Translations under genes and position numbers: made by a program | Notes under the pieces: generated by a model | The model's input: the letters and a program-made list of their open reading frames with translations, nothing else | What the model was told of the DNA's origin: nothing | The model's database searches: none | Shown: positions 16,024-24,443 of the stretch, one piece after another | Numbering within the stretch: the first letter of the stretch is position 1 | Layout of the letters: every line of letters begins with the position of its first letter | DNA from: Janthinobacterium sp. J1-1 | GTDB lineage: Bacteria; Pseudomonadota; Gammaproteobacteria; Burkholderiales; Burkholderiaceae_D | Reading direction: 5' to 3' | DNA length: 64,000 nucleotides | Assembly (NCBI RefSeq): GCF_030944405.1 | Contig: NZ_CP132339.1 | Span: forward strand, 4,030,001 to 4,094,000

Positions 16024-17215
16024 CAGCCACCAGCGCCTTCTGCCCCATCGCCAGTGCCGCGCCGATCAACAGCAGCACGCTTGAAGCGATCAGGCCACGT
16101 TCCAGCCCCGCCTGGCGATCGGCGATCCAGCCGACCAGCACCGGGCCGGCGATCTGGCCGAAGGCGAACACGGCGGTAAACGCGCTGATGCCGGCCGGCC
16201 ACGATTCCGGCGGCAGGTTGTGCCGCACCAGGGCCGTGGTGGAGGCCACCACCGACAGGAACACGGCGCCGAACACCAGGCCGGACAGGAAGATGAACGG
16301 CGCGGCGCTGGTCAGCGCCGGTATCAGGGTGGCCACGCCCAGCAGGGCGTTCAGGATGGCCAGCGACTGGCCGCCCTTGTTGCGGTCCAGCATGCGGGCC
16401 CAGATGCGCGAGGAGGCCACCACCGCCAGGCCCAGCAGGGTGTAGAACACGGTGATCAGCTGCTGCGACATGCCCTGCTGCTTGAGCAGGGCGACCACGA
16501 AGGTCATGTAGCCGATATAGCCGGCGCCGAACATGAAGTAGGCGGCCAGGCCGCAGGCAAAGTCCTTGCTGGAAAAGCGCTGCGCCTGGCCCTGCATCAA
16601 TCGCGCCTCGCCGATGCTTCTGGCCGGCAGGGCCATCAGGGCGGTCGCCAGCAGGCAGGCGATGCCCAGCGCCAGCCAGGCCGATTGCCAGCCGTGCGCC
16701 GCGCCATGCTGCTGGGCCGACGACAGCGCGGCCGGCACCAGCAAGGCGGACAGCGCGATGCCGAAACCCGTGCCGCCGTAGTACAGGCCGATGATAAAGC
16801 CGGCCCGTTCGCCCTGCAGCGAGCCGAGCCGCGCGGCCAGTACGCCGCCGGCGACAAACACAAAGGCGCTGGCCGCGCCGGCGCACACGCGCTGCAGGAA
16901 CAGGGCGGTGGTGTCGCTCACAAAACCGGACAGCAGCATGAAGATGCTGGCCAGCACGCTGCCAGCCATCAGCAGGCGCCAGGTGCCCATGCGGCGCAGC
17001 AGGGCGGGCGTGGCCAGGGCGCCGAGGAAATACCCGAGCGCATTGCAGGTGTTCATGGCGCCGGCCAGCAGGTAGGACCAGCCCAGGTCGTCGCGCATGG
17101 GCGGCAGCAGCAGGCCATACGAAAAGCGCGACAGGCCCAGCGCCACGGCGGCGCCCAGCGACAGGGCCAGCGCGACGGCCAGCGGATGCGAGATGGTGGG
17201 AGAGGGTGTGCTCAT
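16016..17215 (-). CDS. YbfB/YjiJ family MFS transporter
   Basis: Twelve-helix major facilitator of 399 residues in the inner membrane. The YbfB/YjiJ family is recognised by the early GLSRFSYGLLLPPM segment and by the ALGYFLGALATP segment that follows. The ATG at 17215 was chosen because the family fold starts shortly after; an upstream in-frame extension exists but has no ribosome site. The substrate is unknown for most of the family. It stands alone, with its 3' end overlapping the candidate enhancer of the TonB receptor operon, and is transcribed in the same direction as that operon. Confidence 0.88.
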   Translation of the reverse strand: MSTPSPTISHPLAVALALSLGAAVALGLSRFSYGLLLPPMRDDLGWSYLLAGAMNTCNALGYFLGALATPALLRRMGTWRLLMAGSVLASIFMLLSGFVSDTTALFLQRVCAGAASAFVFVAGGVLAARLGSLQGERAGFIIGLYYGGTGFGIALSALLVPAALSSAQQHGAAHGWQSAWLALGIACLLATALMALPARSIGEARLMQGQAQRFSSKDFACGLAAYFMFGAGYIGYMTFVVALLKQQGMSQQLITVFYTLLGLAVVASSRIWARMLDRNKGGQSLAILNALLGVATLIPALTSAAPFIFLSGLVFGAVFLSVVASTTALVRHNLPPESWPAGISAFTAVFAFGQIAGPVLVGWIADRQAGLERGLIASSVLLLIGAALAMGQKALVAGR

Positions 17216-17332
17216 GACAGCCAGTGTAGCGAATCGGCCGGCCTGGGCGCGTGCTTTGGTTTGCCCACGCCGCAGCTCAGATGCCGGCGCCGGCAAACTG
17301 ACACAATCTTGCCACAGTACTGATCACAGCAC

Positions 17333-17863
17333 TTATGCCGTCTGGCCCAGTGCGGTCAAATGGGCCAGGGTATCGGCCGCATTCATGGTCTTGGCCAGCG
17401 AGACGGCCGTCATGCCGCGGCTGTCGACGGCGTCGATGCGGGCGCCGTGCTTCAGCAGCAACTCAAGAATGGCCAGGCGGTTGAACATGGCGGCCATCAT
17501 CAGCGGCGTCTTGCCGTCGGGGCTGCCGCCTTCGACCTTGGCGCCGTGCTGCAGCAGCAGTTCGGCGATCTCCAGGTAGCCCTTGTAGGCGACGCCGGCC
17601 AGGGGCGTCTGGCCCTGGTCGTTCGGCACATTGGCGTCGGCGCCCGCTTCGAGCAGCAGGCGCGAGGTGTCCAGGTGGCCGTGATAGCTGGCCAGCATGA
17701 TCAGGCTGTCGCCTTTTTCATTGCGGAAGTTGACCGGCACGCCCTTGGCGACCATGGCGCCCAGTTGCGCCGTATCGCCTTCGCGCACGAGGGCGAACAG
17801 GCCGCGGATGAATTCCAGCGTTTCCGCATCCATCGCGGGTTTGTTGGGGGTATCGGCGTTCAT
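17333..17863 (-). CDS. Ankyrin repeat protein
   Basis: Protein of 176 residues without signal peptide or membrane helix. About four ankyrin repeats cover residues 45-165, seen as GHLDTSRLLLEAGADANVPN, GYLEIAELLLQHGAKVEG and NRLAILELLLKHGARIDAVD. Such proteins bind partner proteins. The gene is about 75 bp downstream of sodC on the same strand. In proteobacteria small ankyrin proteins are often encoded with catalase or superoxide dismutase genes, so a role linked to oxidative defence is plausible, although no activity can be read. Confidence 0.88.
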   Translation of the reverse strand: MNADTPNKPAMDAETLEFIRGLFALVREGDTAQLGAMVAKGVPVNFRNEKGDSLIMLASYHGHLDTSRLLLEAGADANVPNDQGQTPLAGVAYKGYLEIAELLLQHGAKVEGGSPDGKTPLMMAAMFNRLAILELLLKHGARIDAVDSRGMTAVSLAKTMNAADTLAHLTALGQTA

Positions 17864-17938
17864 GTTTTTCTTTCAGCAAGGTTCAAGGCGCGCAGTTTAC
17901 TATGGACACGGCGACGGCGCCGTGCCGCTTGTTATCGC

Positions 17939-18451
17939 TTATTTGACCACGCCGCACGCCATGCGCGCGCCGCCGCCACCGAGTTTTTCAGGATGGTCGC
18001 TGTGGTTGTCGCCGCCCACGTGCACCATCAGCGCGTGGCCCTTGAAGTCGGCGGCTTTCAGGCGCGGCGCCAGTACCGGATAAGTGGCCGTGCCATCGGC
18101 GGCCACGTAGATGGCGGGCAAATCGCCCTGGTGGCCGGAGGCGTCGTACGGGCCCTTGTGCGCGGCGGTCTTGGCCGGGTCCCAGTGGCCGCCCGCGGCG
18201 CCGGCCGGGGTTGGCTTGCCGTCCGTCACGCTGGCGTCGCACGATGGCTTTTCATGCAGATGAAAACCGTGCGTGCCGGCCGGCAAGCCTTTCAGGTCGG
18301 GCGTCAGCAGGGCGCCGTATTGGGTTTGCGAAATGCTGACCGTGCCGGCCGCCTGTTCCGCACCGTTCGGCCCCGCGAAGAATAATTCCACCGTCTGTGC
18401 GTGCGCCAGTTGCGCGCCAAGCGCCAGTACCGCCGTCAAAAGCATTTTCAT
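17939..18451 (-). CDS. sodC: Cu/Zn superoxide dismutase, periplasmic
   Basis: Protein of 170 residues with a signal peptide (about 1-18, ending AHA). It converts superoxide to hydrogen peroxide and oxygen in the periplasm. The copper ligands HGFHLHEK, the disulfide Cys in KPSCD, the zinc region GGHWDP and the later HVGGDNHSDHP (copper His) are present, as is the closing GGGGARMACGVVK with the second disulfide Cys. A GGGAG ribosome site precedes the ATG. All catalytic residues appear intact. The ankyrin gene follows on the same strand and is probably co-transcribed. Confidence 0.95.
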   Translation of the reverse strand: MKMLLTAVLALGAQLAHAQTVELFFAGPNGAEQAAGTVSISQTQYGALLTPDLKGLPAGTHGFHLHEKPSCDASVTDGKPTPAGAAGGHWDPAKTAAHKGPYDASGHQGDLPAIYVAADGTATYPVLAPRLKAADFKGHALMVHVGGDNHSDHPEKLGGGGARMACGVVK

Positions 18452-18554
18452 GTCGTTCTCCCGAGGTTGAATGTCAAATAGGCCGCATCGTGATCGTGCT
18501 GTAGCAATTGTCGCATTTCAAACGGATTTGCCGCGTCCGGCTGGCAGTGTCCAT

Positions 18555-19442
18555 TCAGGCCAGGCGTTCCGCAAGATAGTCGATAAAGGTGCGCACCTTG
18601 GCCGACAGGTGCTTGCGGCTGGGATACACAGCATGCACGCCCAGTTCGCCCGACTGCCATTGCGGCAACACTTGCACCAGGCGGCCCGCCGCCAGGTCGC
18701 CGGCGACGATAAAGCGCGGCTGGAAGATCAGGCCGGCATCGCGCAGCGCGGCCAGGCGTAGGATGTCGCCGTTGTCCGCCTTGATGGGGCCGTTCACGGC
18801 GATGCTGGCCATGGCGCCGTCGCCGGTGTTTTCCAGCCGCCACTCGTTGCCGGCGCCGGTCAGGGTATAGCCCAGGCAGGCATGGCCGGCCAGGTCGGAC
18901 GGCAGTTGCGGCGCGCCATGGCGGGCCAGGTAGGCGGGCGTGCCGCAGACCACGCTGCGTTCGCTGCCGATCTTGCGCGCCACCAGGTCCGATGGCGGCA
19001 GGGCGCCGATGCGGATCGCCAGGTCGAAGCCGTCTTCGACGAGGTCGAGCTTGCGGTCGCTGAGCGTAATGTCAAGCTTTACCTGCGGGTAGGCCAGCGC
19101 ATAGTCGCCGACGATGGCGGCCAGCCGGTGCTGGCCGTAAGCGAGCGGAATCGTCACGCGCAGCAGGCCGCGGGCCGTGCGGGTCAGGCGTGCCGCGCCT
19201 TGTTCGGCGTCTTCCACGTCGGCCAGGATCTGCACGCTGCGCTCGTGGAACTCGCGTCCCGTTTCCGTCAGGCTGATGCGGCGCGTGGTGCGGTTGAGCA
19301 AGCGCGTGCCCAGGTGCTCTTCCAGCTTTTGCACCTGTTTAGACACCATCGCGCGCGACACGCCCAGCTTGCCGGCCGCCGCCGCAAAGCTGCCGCCATC
19401 GACCACCGCCGCGTACATCTTCATTGAAGCGAATACATCCAT
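18555..19442 (-). CDS. LysR family transcriptional regulator
   Basis: Regulator of 295 residues. The N-terminal winged HTH (about 1-60) includes SFAAAAGKLGVSRAMVSKQVQKLEEHLGTRLLNRTTR, and the LysR substrate-binding domain covers about 90-290. The start at 19442 fits the family's usual beginning; no strong ribosome site is visible, and a longer start to 19496 is unlikely. It is divergent from an esterase gene, with a palindrome in the intergenic space that is a natural LysR target. It probably controls that esterase. The ligand is unknown. Confidence 0.9.
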   Translation of the reverse strand: MDVFASMKMYAAVVDGGSFAAAAGKLGVSRAMVSKQVQKLEEHLGTRLLNRTTRRISLTETGREFHERSVQILADVEDAEQGAARLTRTARGLLRVTIPLAYGQHRLAAIVGDYALAYPQVKLDITLSDRKLDLVEDGFDLAIRIGALPPSDLVARKIGSERSVVCGTPAYLARHGAPQLPSDLAGHACLGYTLTGAGNEWRLENTGDGAMASIAVNGPIKADNGDILRLAALRDAGLIFQPRFIVAGDLAAGRLVQVLPQWQSGELGVHAVYPSRKHLSAKVRTFIDYLAERLA

Positions 19443-19507
19443 ATTGGCAGGGCTTTCGCGATTGTCAATCAAATGGAAATAGTCTAGCGGTCGCACGCTA
19501 CTTTATC

Positions 19508-19525
19508 AACCATATCAAGATGGTT
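19508..19525. promoter_or_regulatory. Palindrome between LysR gene and esterase gene
   Basis: AACCATATCAAGATGGTT is a perfect 6 bp inverted repeat with a 6 bp spacer in the 115 bp divergent gap. It is a candidate binding site of the LysR regulator encoded alongside. Confidence 0.45.
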
Positions 19526-19557
19526 ACGATAGGTCTGTCGATAACACAAGGTAAGCG

Positions 19558-20247
19558 ATGAGCGAACAATTGAATCACACCCTGACCGAACCGGTCTCCG
19601 GCCTGGTGTACCGGCTGCGCGAGGGCAGTCGCGGCGCGGGCAAGTCGCCCTGTTTGATCCTGCTGCATGGCGTGGGCGCCACTGAACAGGGCTTGATGGA
19701 ACTGGCGCGCGGCATCGATCCGCGTTTCAGCGTGATCCTGGCGCGCGGCCCGCTGGCACTGGGGCCGATGCAGTTCGCCTGGTTCCGGGTCAGCTTCACG
19801 GCAAACGGCCCGGCCATCGATGCGCCGCAGGCCGAGCGGGCGCGCACGACCTTGCTGGCGTTTATCGGGCAGTTGCCGCAAGCGCATGCCATCGATCCGG
19901 AGCGCATCTGGATCGCCGGCTTCAGCCAGGGCGGCATCATGAGCGCCAGCGTGGCCCTGAGCGCGCCGCAGCAGCTGGCCGGTTTCGGCATCCTGAGCGG
20001 GCGCATCCTGCCGGAAGTGCTGCCGCTGGTCACGCCGGGCAAGCCGCTGGCAGCCTTGCACGCGTTTGTCAGCCATGGCCGCCAGGACCAGGTGCTGGGT
20101 CTGCATTTTGCGCATCATGCCAGGCAGGTGCTGGCTGGCCTGAACGTGCGCCTGCAGTACCGGGAGTACGAGGCCGGCCACCGCCTGGAGCCGGCCATGG
20201 TGGCCGACTTCGAACAGTGGCTCGTGGCCCGGCTGGCCGACAGCTGA
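19558..20247 (+). CDS. Serine hydrolase of the phospholipase/carboxylesterase family
   Basis: Cytoplasmic alpha/beta hydrolase of 229 residues. The nucleophile is S123 in GFSQGG; the acid is the Asp in SHGRQDQVLG, and the base is the His in EAGHRLEP near the C-terminus. The LLHGVGATE segment forms the oxyanion hole region. The family (carboxylesterase/acyl-protein thioesterase type) hydrolyses short esters. The ATG follows an AAGG ribosome site. It is divergent from a LysR gene and probably under its control. Confidence 0.9.
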   Translation: MSEQLNHTLTEPVSGLVYRLREGSRGAGKSPCLILLHGVGATEQGLMELARGIDPRFSVILARGPLALGPMQFAWFRVSFTANGPAIDAPQAERARTTLLAFIGQLPQAHAIDPERIWIAGFSQGGIMSASVALSAPQQLAGFGILSGRILPEVLPLVTPGKPLAALHAFVSHGRQDQVLGLHFAHHARQVLAGLNVRLQYREYEAGHRLEPAMVADFEQWLVARLADS

Positions 20248-20248
20248 A

Positions 20249-21004
20249 TCAGCCCGGCGGCGTTTGCAGCGCAGCCAGGCTTTGCTCGATCGCCGCGCGC
20301 GCCGCCTGCAGCGCTTGCCGTAGCGCGGGCAGGCTCGCTTCGAAGCGCGACGCCGGCGCCGCCACCGAAATGGCCAGCGCCGGCAGGCCCGGCACGCGGA
20401 TCGCCGTGCCGATCGCGCACACGCCCAGCGCGTGTTCTTCGCGGTCGTAGCTGAAACCGCTGACGCGCGCCAGCGCCAGGTCGGCCAGCAAGGCGGGCAG
20501 GGTGGCGATGGTGTGGGACGTCAGCGCAAGCAAGTTGTCTTGCAGCAGGCGTTCGACTTCCGCGTCGCTCATGCTGCCGAGTAAAGCCTTGCCGTTGGCC
20601 ATCGCATGCAGGCGGCGCGGCTTGTTGGTGATCGGCACCACGCGCAATTCCTGGTCGGACACGATACGGTCGAGAAAGGATACCTCGCTGCCCTGGCGCG
20701 TGGAAATATCGACGCTCTCGTGCGTCGCTTCGAACAGCGCTTCCAGGTGGGGCCGCGCCGCCAGCACGATATCGGACTGTGCCAGTTGCGCCAGCCGTCC
20801 CAGGCCCCATCCCAGCCGCACGCCCGCGTCGCCGGCCTCCACGAAATCCTCGGCCGCCAGCGCATCGACGATGCGCTGCACGGTCGAGCGCGGCAAGCCC
20901 GTCTGTTTTGCCAGCGCACCCAGGCTCATGCCTTCGCGCCCCAGCGCGCGCAGGATGGCGGCCGCCCGCGCAATCACCTGGATGCCACCCGTATCTTTTT
21001 GCAT
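20249..21004 (-). CDS. IclR family transcriptional regulator
   Basis: Regulator of 251 residues. The winged HTH at the N-terminus (about 8-65) contains LGALAKQTGLPRSTVQRIVDAL, followed by the IclR effector domain (about 75-245) with FLDRIVSDQELRV and the GFSYDREEHALGVCAIG region. IclR proteins usually control catabolic operons and respond to small organic acids. It is divergent from a cytochrome b561 gene, with GTATC-type repeats between the two. It ends one base from the esterase stop on the other strand. The effector is unknown. Confidence 0.9.
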   Translation of the reverse strand: MQKDTGGIQVIARAAAILRALGREGMSLGALAKQTGLPRSTVQRIVDALAAEDFVEAGDAGVRLGWGLGRLAQLAQSDIVLAARPHLEALFEATHESVDISTRQGSEVSFLDRIVSDQELRVVPITNKPRRLHAMANGKALLGSMSDAEVERLLQDNLLALTSHTIATLPALLADLALARVSGFSYDREEHALGVCAIGTAIRVPGLPALAISVAAPASRFEASLPALRQALQAARAAIEQSLAALQTPPG

Positions 21005-21013
21005 GGAATACCT

Positions 21014-21044
21014 TGTATCGTATGGTGATACACTATTGTATCGT
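21014..21044. promoter_or_regulatory. Operator-like repeats between IclR and cytochrome b561 genes
   Basis: The word TTGTATCGT occurs at 21014-21022 and again at 21037-21045, and GTATC (21015-21019) pairs with GATAC (21027-21031). This lies in the 65 bp divergent gap, so it is a likely binding site of the IclR regulator, overlapping both promoters. Confidence 0.45.
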
Positions 21045-21069
21045 TTAATTTGACTGCCCTAAACACACC

Positions 21070-21636
21070 ATGACCAAGCCCATCGCCACCACGCCGTCCT
21101 ACCACCCGATCTCGAAATTCCAGCACTGGCTGATGGCGCTGATCTGGATCGCCGCCTGGCTGATCGGCTTTGTGGCCGTGCATTTGCGCGACGAACTGAA
21201 CCCCCATCACCAGCTGACCTTCTTGCACAAGGCCATTGCCAGCACGGTGCTGTTCCTGACGGCACTACGCCTGCTGTGGCGTTTTACCCATCCGGCCCCG
21301 CCGCTGCCGGCCTCGATGTCGCCGGCCATGCAGCGCATGGCGCACCTGGGCCATTATGGCCTGTATGCGGTGGCGCTGATCGCCTTGCCGCTGTCGGGCT
21401 GGATGTGGAGTTCGGTGGCCGACAAGCCCATCATGCTGCTGGGCCTGGTGCAATTGCCGCCGCTGGTGGCGCCGGCCCAGGAATATTATGGCCTTGCCAA
21501 GCTGGTCCATCAATGGCTGGCCTGGAGCTTCGGCCTGGTGGTGCTGGGCCATGCGGCTGCCGCCATCAAGCACCATGTGATCGACAAGGATGGCGTGCTG
21601 ATGAGCATGCTGCCTGACTTCCTGCGCAAGAAGTAA
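21070..21636 (+). CDS. Cytochrome b561 family membrane protein
   Basis: Integral membrane protein of 188 residues with four predicted helices (about 20-38, 57-75, 95-115, 152-172). Histidines suited to bind two b-type hemes occur in the first, second and last helices (for example H20 near SKFQHW, and those in LVHQW and GHAAAAIKHH). The family accepts electrons from quinol, or serves superoxide- or Ni-Fe-hydrogenase-linked chains. The gene is divergent from the IclR regulator and may be controlled by it. No partner enzyme adjoins it, so the electron donor is unknown. Confidence 0.88.
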   Translation: MTKPIATTPSYHPISKFQHWLMALIWIAAWLIGFVAVHLRDELNPHHQLTFLHKAIASTVLFLTALRLLWRFTHPAPPLPASMSPAMQRMAHLGHYGLYAVALIALPLSGWMWSSVADKPIMLLGLVQLPPLVAPAQEYYGLAKLVHQWLAWSFGLVVLGHAAAAIKHHVIDKDGVLMSMLPDFLRKK

Positions 21637-21779
21637 TTCCTGGCTGTAAGCCTTGTCCCACGCCCGGGCGCGAAGCGTACTGATGTGCGGATGCACCGTC
21701 CGTCTTGATAATGGAAGCATACCGGCCGCCGCCCGACTCCCGCAGTCCGGCCAGGCCTCACTTCTTTCAAGGCACGGTC

Positions 21780-23246
21780 ATGCACAGCTTGCTTTCCACC
21801 GCAGCACAACCTGTTCAACGCGACTCGGCAGCGCGCCTGCCCGATGCGCGCGCCATCTACGATACCCTCGGCGCACCGGGCCATGCTGCCATGGCGCGCG
21901 CCACCGCCCGCCACTATCTGCAGCAGCAACTGCTGGCTGCGGACGATCTGCCCGATGGCTTGCCCGAGCAGCCGGAAAACTTGCTGAACTGGTCGCGCGG
22001 CAGCGCCGAACAGGTCGGCGTGGAATACCAGGCCTATCTGGCCGAACGCAAGAATGGCGCACCACGCCGCTTTTTCACCAGCAAGTCGCACGCCCTGTAC
22101 TTTTTGCGCGCCGCCGCGCCGACCAAGCTGGTCGACGGCTCCTGGCTGTACAGCGCCTTGCAGCAATGGCAGCACCAGCGTTTCCGCGCCCTGATCCAGA
22201 TCTACCTGGAGGAGCTGGGCGATGGCGTGGAAGAAAAAAACCATGTGGTGCTGTACCAGAAGCTGCTGGCCAGCCATGGCTGCGACGACTGGCAGGACCT
22301 GGACGACCGGTATTTCGTGCAGGGCGCCATCCAGCTGGCCCTGGCCCACGACAATGGCAACTTTCTGCCCGAAATCATTGGCTTCAACCTGGGCTACGAG
22401 CAGTTGCCCCTGCACCTGCTGATCACCGCCTATGAACTCAATGAGCTGGGCATCGATCCCTATTATTTCACCCTGCATGTGACGGTCGACAACGGTTCGA
22501 CCGGCCATGCGCGCAAGGCCACTGATGCGGTGCTGCAATTGATGCCGCGCTTCGGCGACAGCAAGGCGTTCTACCGCCGCGTTCGCAACGGTTTTCGCCT
22601 GAATGACCTGGGCGCCGGCACCACCGACATTATCGCCGGCTTCGACCTGCGGCAGGAACTGGTGCGCATCCTGTGCGAGAAAAGCGTGGCCGGCAAAAAC
22701 ATGCATTCCGACTATTGCCGCATCGGCGGCAAGAGCATCAACGACTGGCTCGGCGACAAGAGCCAGGTGCCGGAGCTATTGGATAAATTGACCGCCACCG
22801 GCTGGATACAGCGCGGCGCACCGGTGGAGGACAGCCGCTTCTGGCGCTTGATCCAGAGCGAGCGGGCGGAAATGTTCGGCGTCTTCAGCCCCTACGAGCA
22901 GCAGGTGCTGCGCGACTGGATCGAGTCGCCAGTCGATGGCACCGGCATCGCCGCGCCGCGCATCATGTCGCACCGCGCCGCCATGCGTTCCATCGAAACC
23001 CTGGCCGAAGCTCAACCAAGCCCATCGCCGGCCGGCACCCGTGGCGTGTTCCGCCGCCACCTGGGCTTGCGGCAGCCTGGGGAGCAACCTTTCGACGCGG
23101 ACCTGCGTGCGCTGGAACAGGCCGTGGCGGAGCAGGGCAGCAGGGGGTCGGCCATGGACATGTTGATACCGCTGATGTCGCCGGCCAACCACCATAGCGC
23201 GGCGGGGCTGATGGCGACCCGACTGTACCGGCAGTTGCTGGCGTGA
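21780..23246 (+). CDS. Haem-oxygenase-like diiron (iron-containing redox enzyme family) protein
   Basis: Protein of 488 residues. The mid-part (about 130-330) looks like the haem-oxygenase-like diiron oxidase/oxygenase fold: a helix with EELGDGVEEKNH (Glu and His ligand positions), a central segment NELGIDPYYF, and a later helix LHVTVDNGSTGHA carrying His, Asp and His. The remaining N- and C-terminal parts are not recognised. Family members oxygenate amines, fatty acids or amino-acid-derived substrates in natural product pathways. The start at 21780 is preceded by AAGG; a longer start at 21705 is possible. It stands alone, with no carrier protein or synthetase nearby, so the substrate cannot be guessed. 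Confidence 0.7.
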   Translation: MHSLLSTAAQPVQRDSAARLPDARAIYDTLGAPGHAAMARATARHYLQQQLLAADDLPDGLPEQPENLLNWSRGSAEQVGVEYQAYLAERKNGAPRRFFTSKSHALYFLRAAAPTKLVDGSWLYSALQQWQHQRFRALIQIYLEELGDGVEEKNHVVLYQKLLASHGCDDWQDLDDRYFVQGAIQLALAHDNGNFLPEIIGFNLGYEQLPLHLLITAYELNELGIDPYYFTLHVTVDNGSTGHARKATDAVLQLMPRFGDSKAFYRRVRNGFRLNDLGAGTTDIIAGFDLRQELVRILCEKSVAGKNMHSDYCRIGGKSINDWLGDKSQVPELLDKLTATGWIQRGAPVEDSRFWRLIQSERAEMFGVFSPYEQQVLRDWIESPVDGTGIAAPRIMSHRAAMRSIETLAEAQPSPSPAGTRGVFRRHLGLRQPGEQPFDADLRALEQAVAEQGSRGSAMDMLIPLMSPANHHSAAGLMATRLYRQLLA

Positions 23247-23296
23247 CTGAAAGAGATGGCCTTGGAAATGTCGCCACCAACGTGACATTTGGTGAG

Positions 23297-23324
23297 AATT
23301 ATAATGTAAGTAATAAATTATAAT
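23297..23324 (+). promoter_or_regulatory. AT-rich promoter region of the three-lipoprotein operon
   Basis: AATTATAAT occurs twice (23297-23305 and 23316-23324), each giving a TATAAT -10 element in an unusually AT-rich stretch for this genome. No convincing -35 box is seen at 17 bp. The first gene begins at 23398. Confidence 0.45.
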
Positions 23325-23397
23325 TGCATTAAGGAAATTAACTTGCAAAAAATCACTATGCAAGCGTTTCCTTGACCTCTCACTTCTTAAGGGCATC

Positions 23398-24075
23398 ATG
23401 AATAAAAATACCTGCGGCGCGCTGCTGATGGCCGCGCTGATCGGTGGATCGCTGGCCGGTTGCGCCACCGAAACATCGCAAGCCCTCGCTGTTCCTGCGG
23501 TCGCCAGTGCCGCCCGCCCTTATGTCGGCCAGCGCACGCTGATCGCCGTCGGCAAGTTCGACAACCGCTCCAGCTTCATGCGTGGCATTTTCTCCGATGG
23601 CGTCGACCGCCTCGGCAGCCAGTCGAAAACCATCCTGATCTCGCACTTGCAAGGTACCAACCGTTTCAATGTGCTCGACCGCGACAACTTGGCGGAAATC
23701 AAGCAGGAATCGGAATACAAGAAGCAGGCACAGAACATCAAGGGCGCCGATTTTGTCATTACCGGCGACGTGACCGAATTCGGCCGCAAGGAAGTGGGTG
23801 ACCAGCAATTGTTCGGCATCATGGGCCGTGGCAAGACACAAGTGGCTTACGCCAAGGTATCGCTGAACGTCGTCAATATCGCCACCTCGGAAGTGGTGTA
23901 TTCGGCCCAGGGCGCAGGCGAGTACAGCTTGTCGAACCGCGAAGTGCTGGGCTTTGGCGGCACCGCCAGCTATGACGCCACCCTGAACGGCAAAGTCCTG
24001 GACCTGGCCATGCGCGAAGCGGTCGAGCGCCTGGTGGCCGGCGTGGAAGCGGGCGCACTGCGCAAACAGCAATGA
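23398..24075 (+). CDS. CsgG/HfaB family lipoprotein
   Basis: Protein of 225 residues with a lipoprotein signal (LAGC lipobox, Cys22). The rest matches the CsgG/HfaB family: IAVGKFDNRSSFMRG, then RFNVLDRDNLAEIKQE and the repeated-strand region GADFVITGDVTEFG. CsgG forms the outer-membrane curli secretion pore, but many relatives are found without curli genes. It starts a tight operon: its stop overlaps the next gene start, and the third gene overlaps the second. No csgA/B/E/F-like gene is in the window, so export of an amyloid is not supported. Confidence 0.88.
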   Translation: MNKNTCGALLMAALIGGSLAGCATETSQALAVPAVASAARPYVGQRTLIAVGKFDNRSSFMRGIFSDGVDRLGSQSKTILISHLQGTNRFNVLDRDNLAEIKQESEYKKQAQNIKGADFVITGDVTEFGRKEVGDQQLFGIMGRGKTQVAYAKVSLNVVNIATSEVVYSAQGAGEYSLSNREVLGFGGTASYDATLNGKVLDLAMREAVERLVAGVEAGALRKQQ

Positions 24076-24443
24076 TGAAGAACCTTATGAAAAAAGCCGG
24101 CGGCATGCTGGCGCTGGCGGCGTGCGTCGCATTGACTGGCTGCGCCACGGCGCCAAAGACCTTGTACCAATGGGACGGCTACCAGCCCCAGGTGTACCAG
24201 TACCTGAAAGGCGAAAGCCCGGAGCGGCAGATCGCCGAAATGGAAAAAGCCCTGGCGCTGATCAGTGCCAAGGGCAACAGCGTGCCGCCGGGCTTCCATG
24301 CCCATCTGGGCATGTTGTACTCGATCGCCGGCAAGTCCGACCAGGTGGCCACGCAGTTCGAAGACGAGAAAAAACTGTTTCCCGAATCGAGCGCGTATAT
24401 GGACTTCCTGCTGGGCAAACTGAAAAAAGGTGAGAAATTATGA
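24072..24443 (+). CDS. DUF4810 lipoprotein
   Basis: Protein of 123 residues with a lipoprotein signal (lipobox LTGC) followed by the DUF4810 pattern LYQWDGYQPQVYQYLKG. The C-terminal part contains a TPR-like helical pair (PPGFHAHLGMLYSIAGKSDQVATQFEDEKKLFPES). The ATG overlaps the end of the CsgG-type gene, and its stop overlaps the next ATG. It is always seen with CsgG-like and GNA1162-like genes in the genomes I know of, which suggests a three-part outer-membrane assembly. No activity is known. Confidence 0.85.
   Translation: MMKNLMKKAGGMLALAACVALTGCATAPKTLYQWDGYQPQVYQYLKGESPERQIAEMEKALALISAKGNSVPPGFHAHLGMLYSIAGKSDQVATQFEDEKKLFPESSAYMDFLLGKLKKGEKL

Noticed and set aside
23398..24075. Curli secretion locus
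   Set aside because: Only a CsgG-family protein is present; no CsgA/B/E/F-like gene is in the window.
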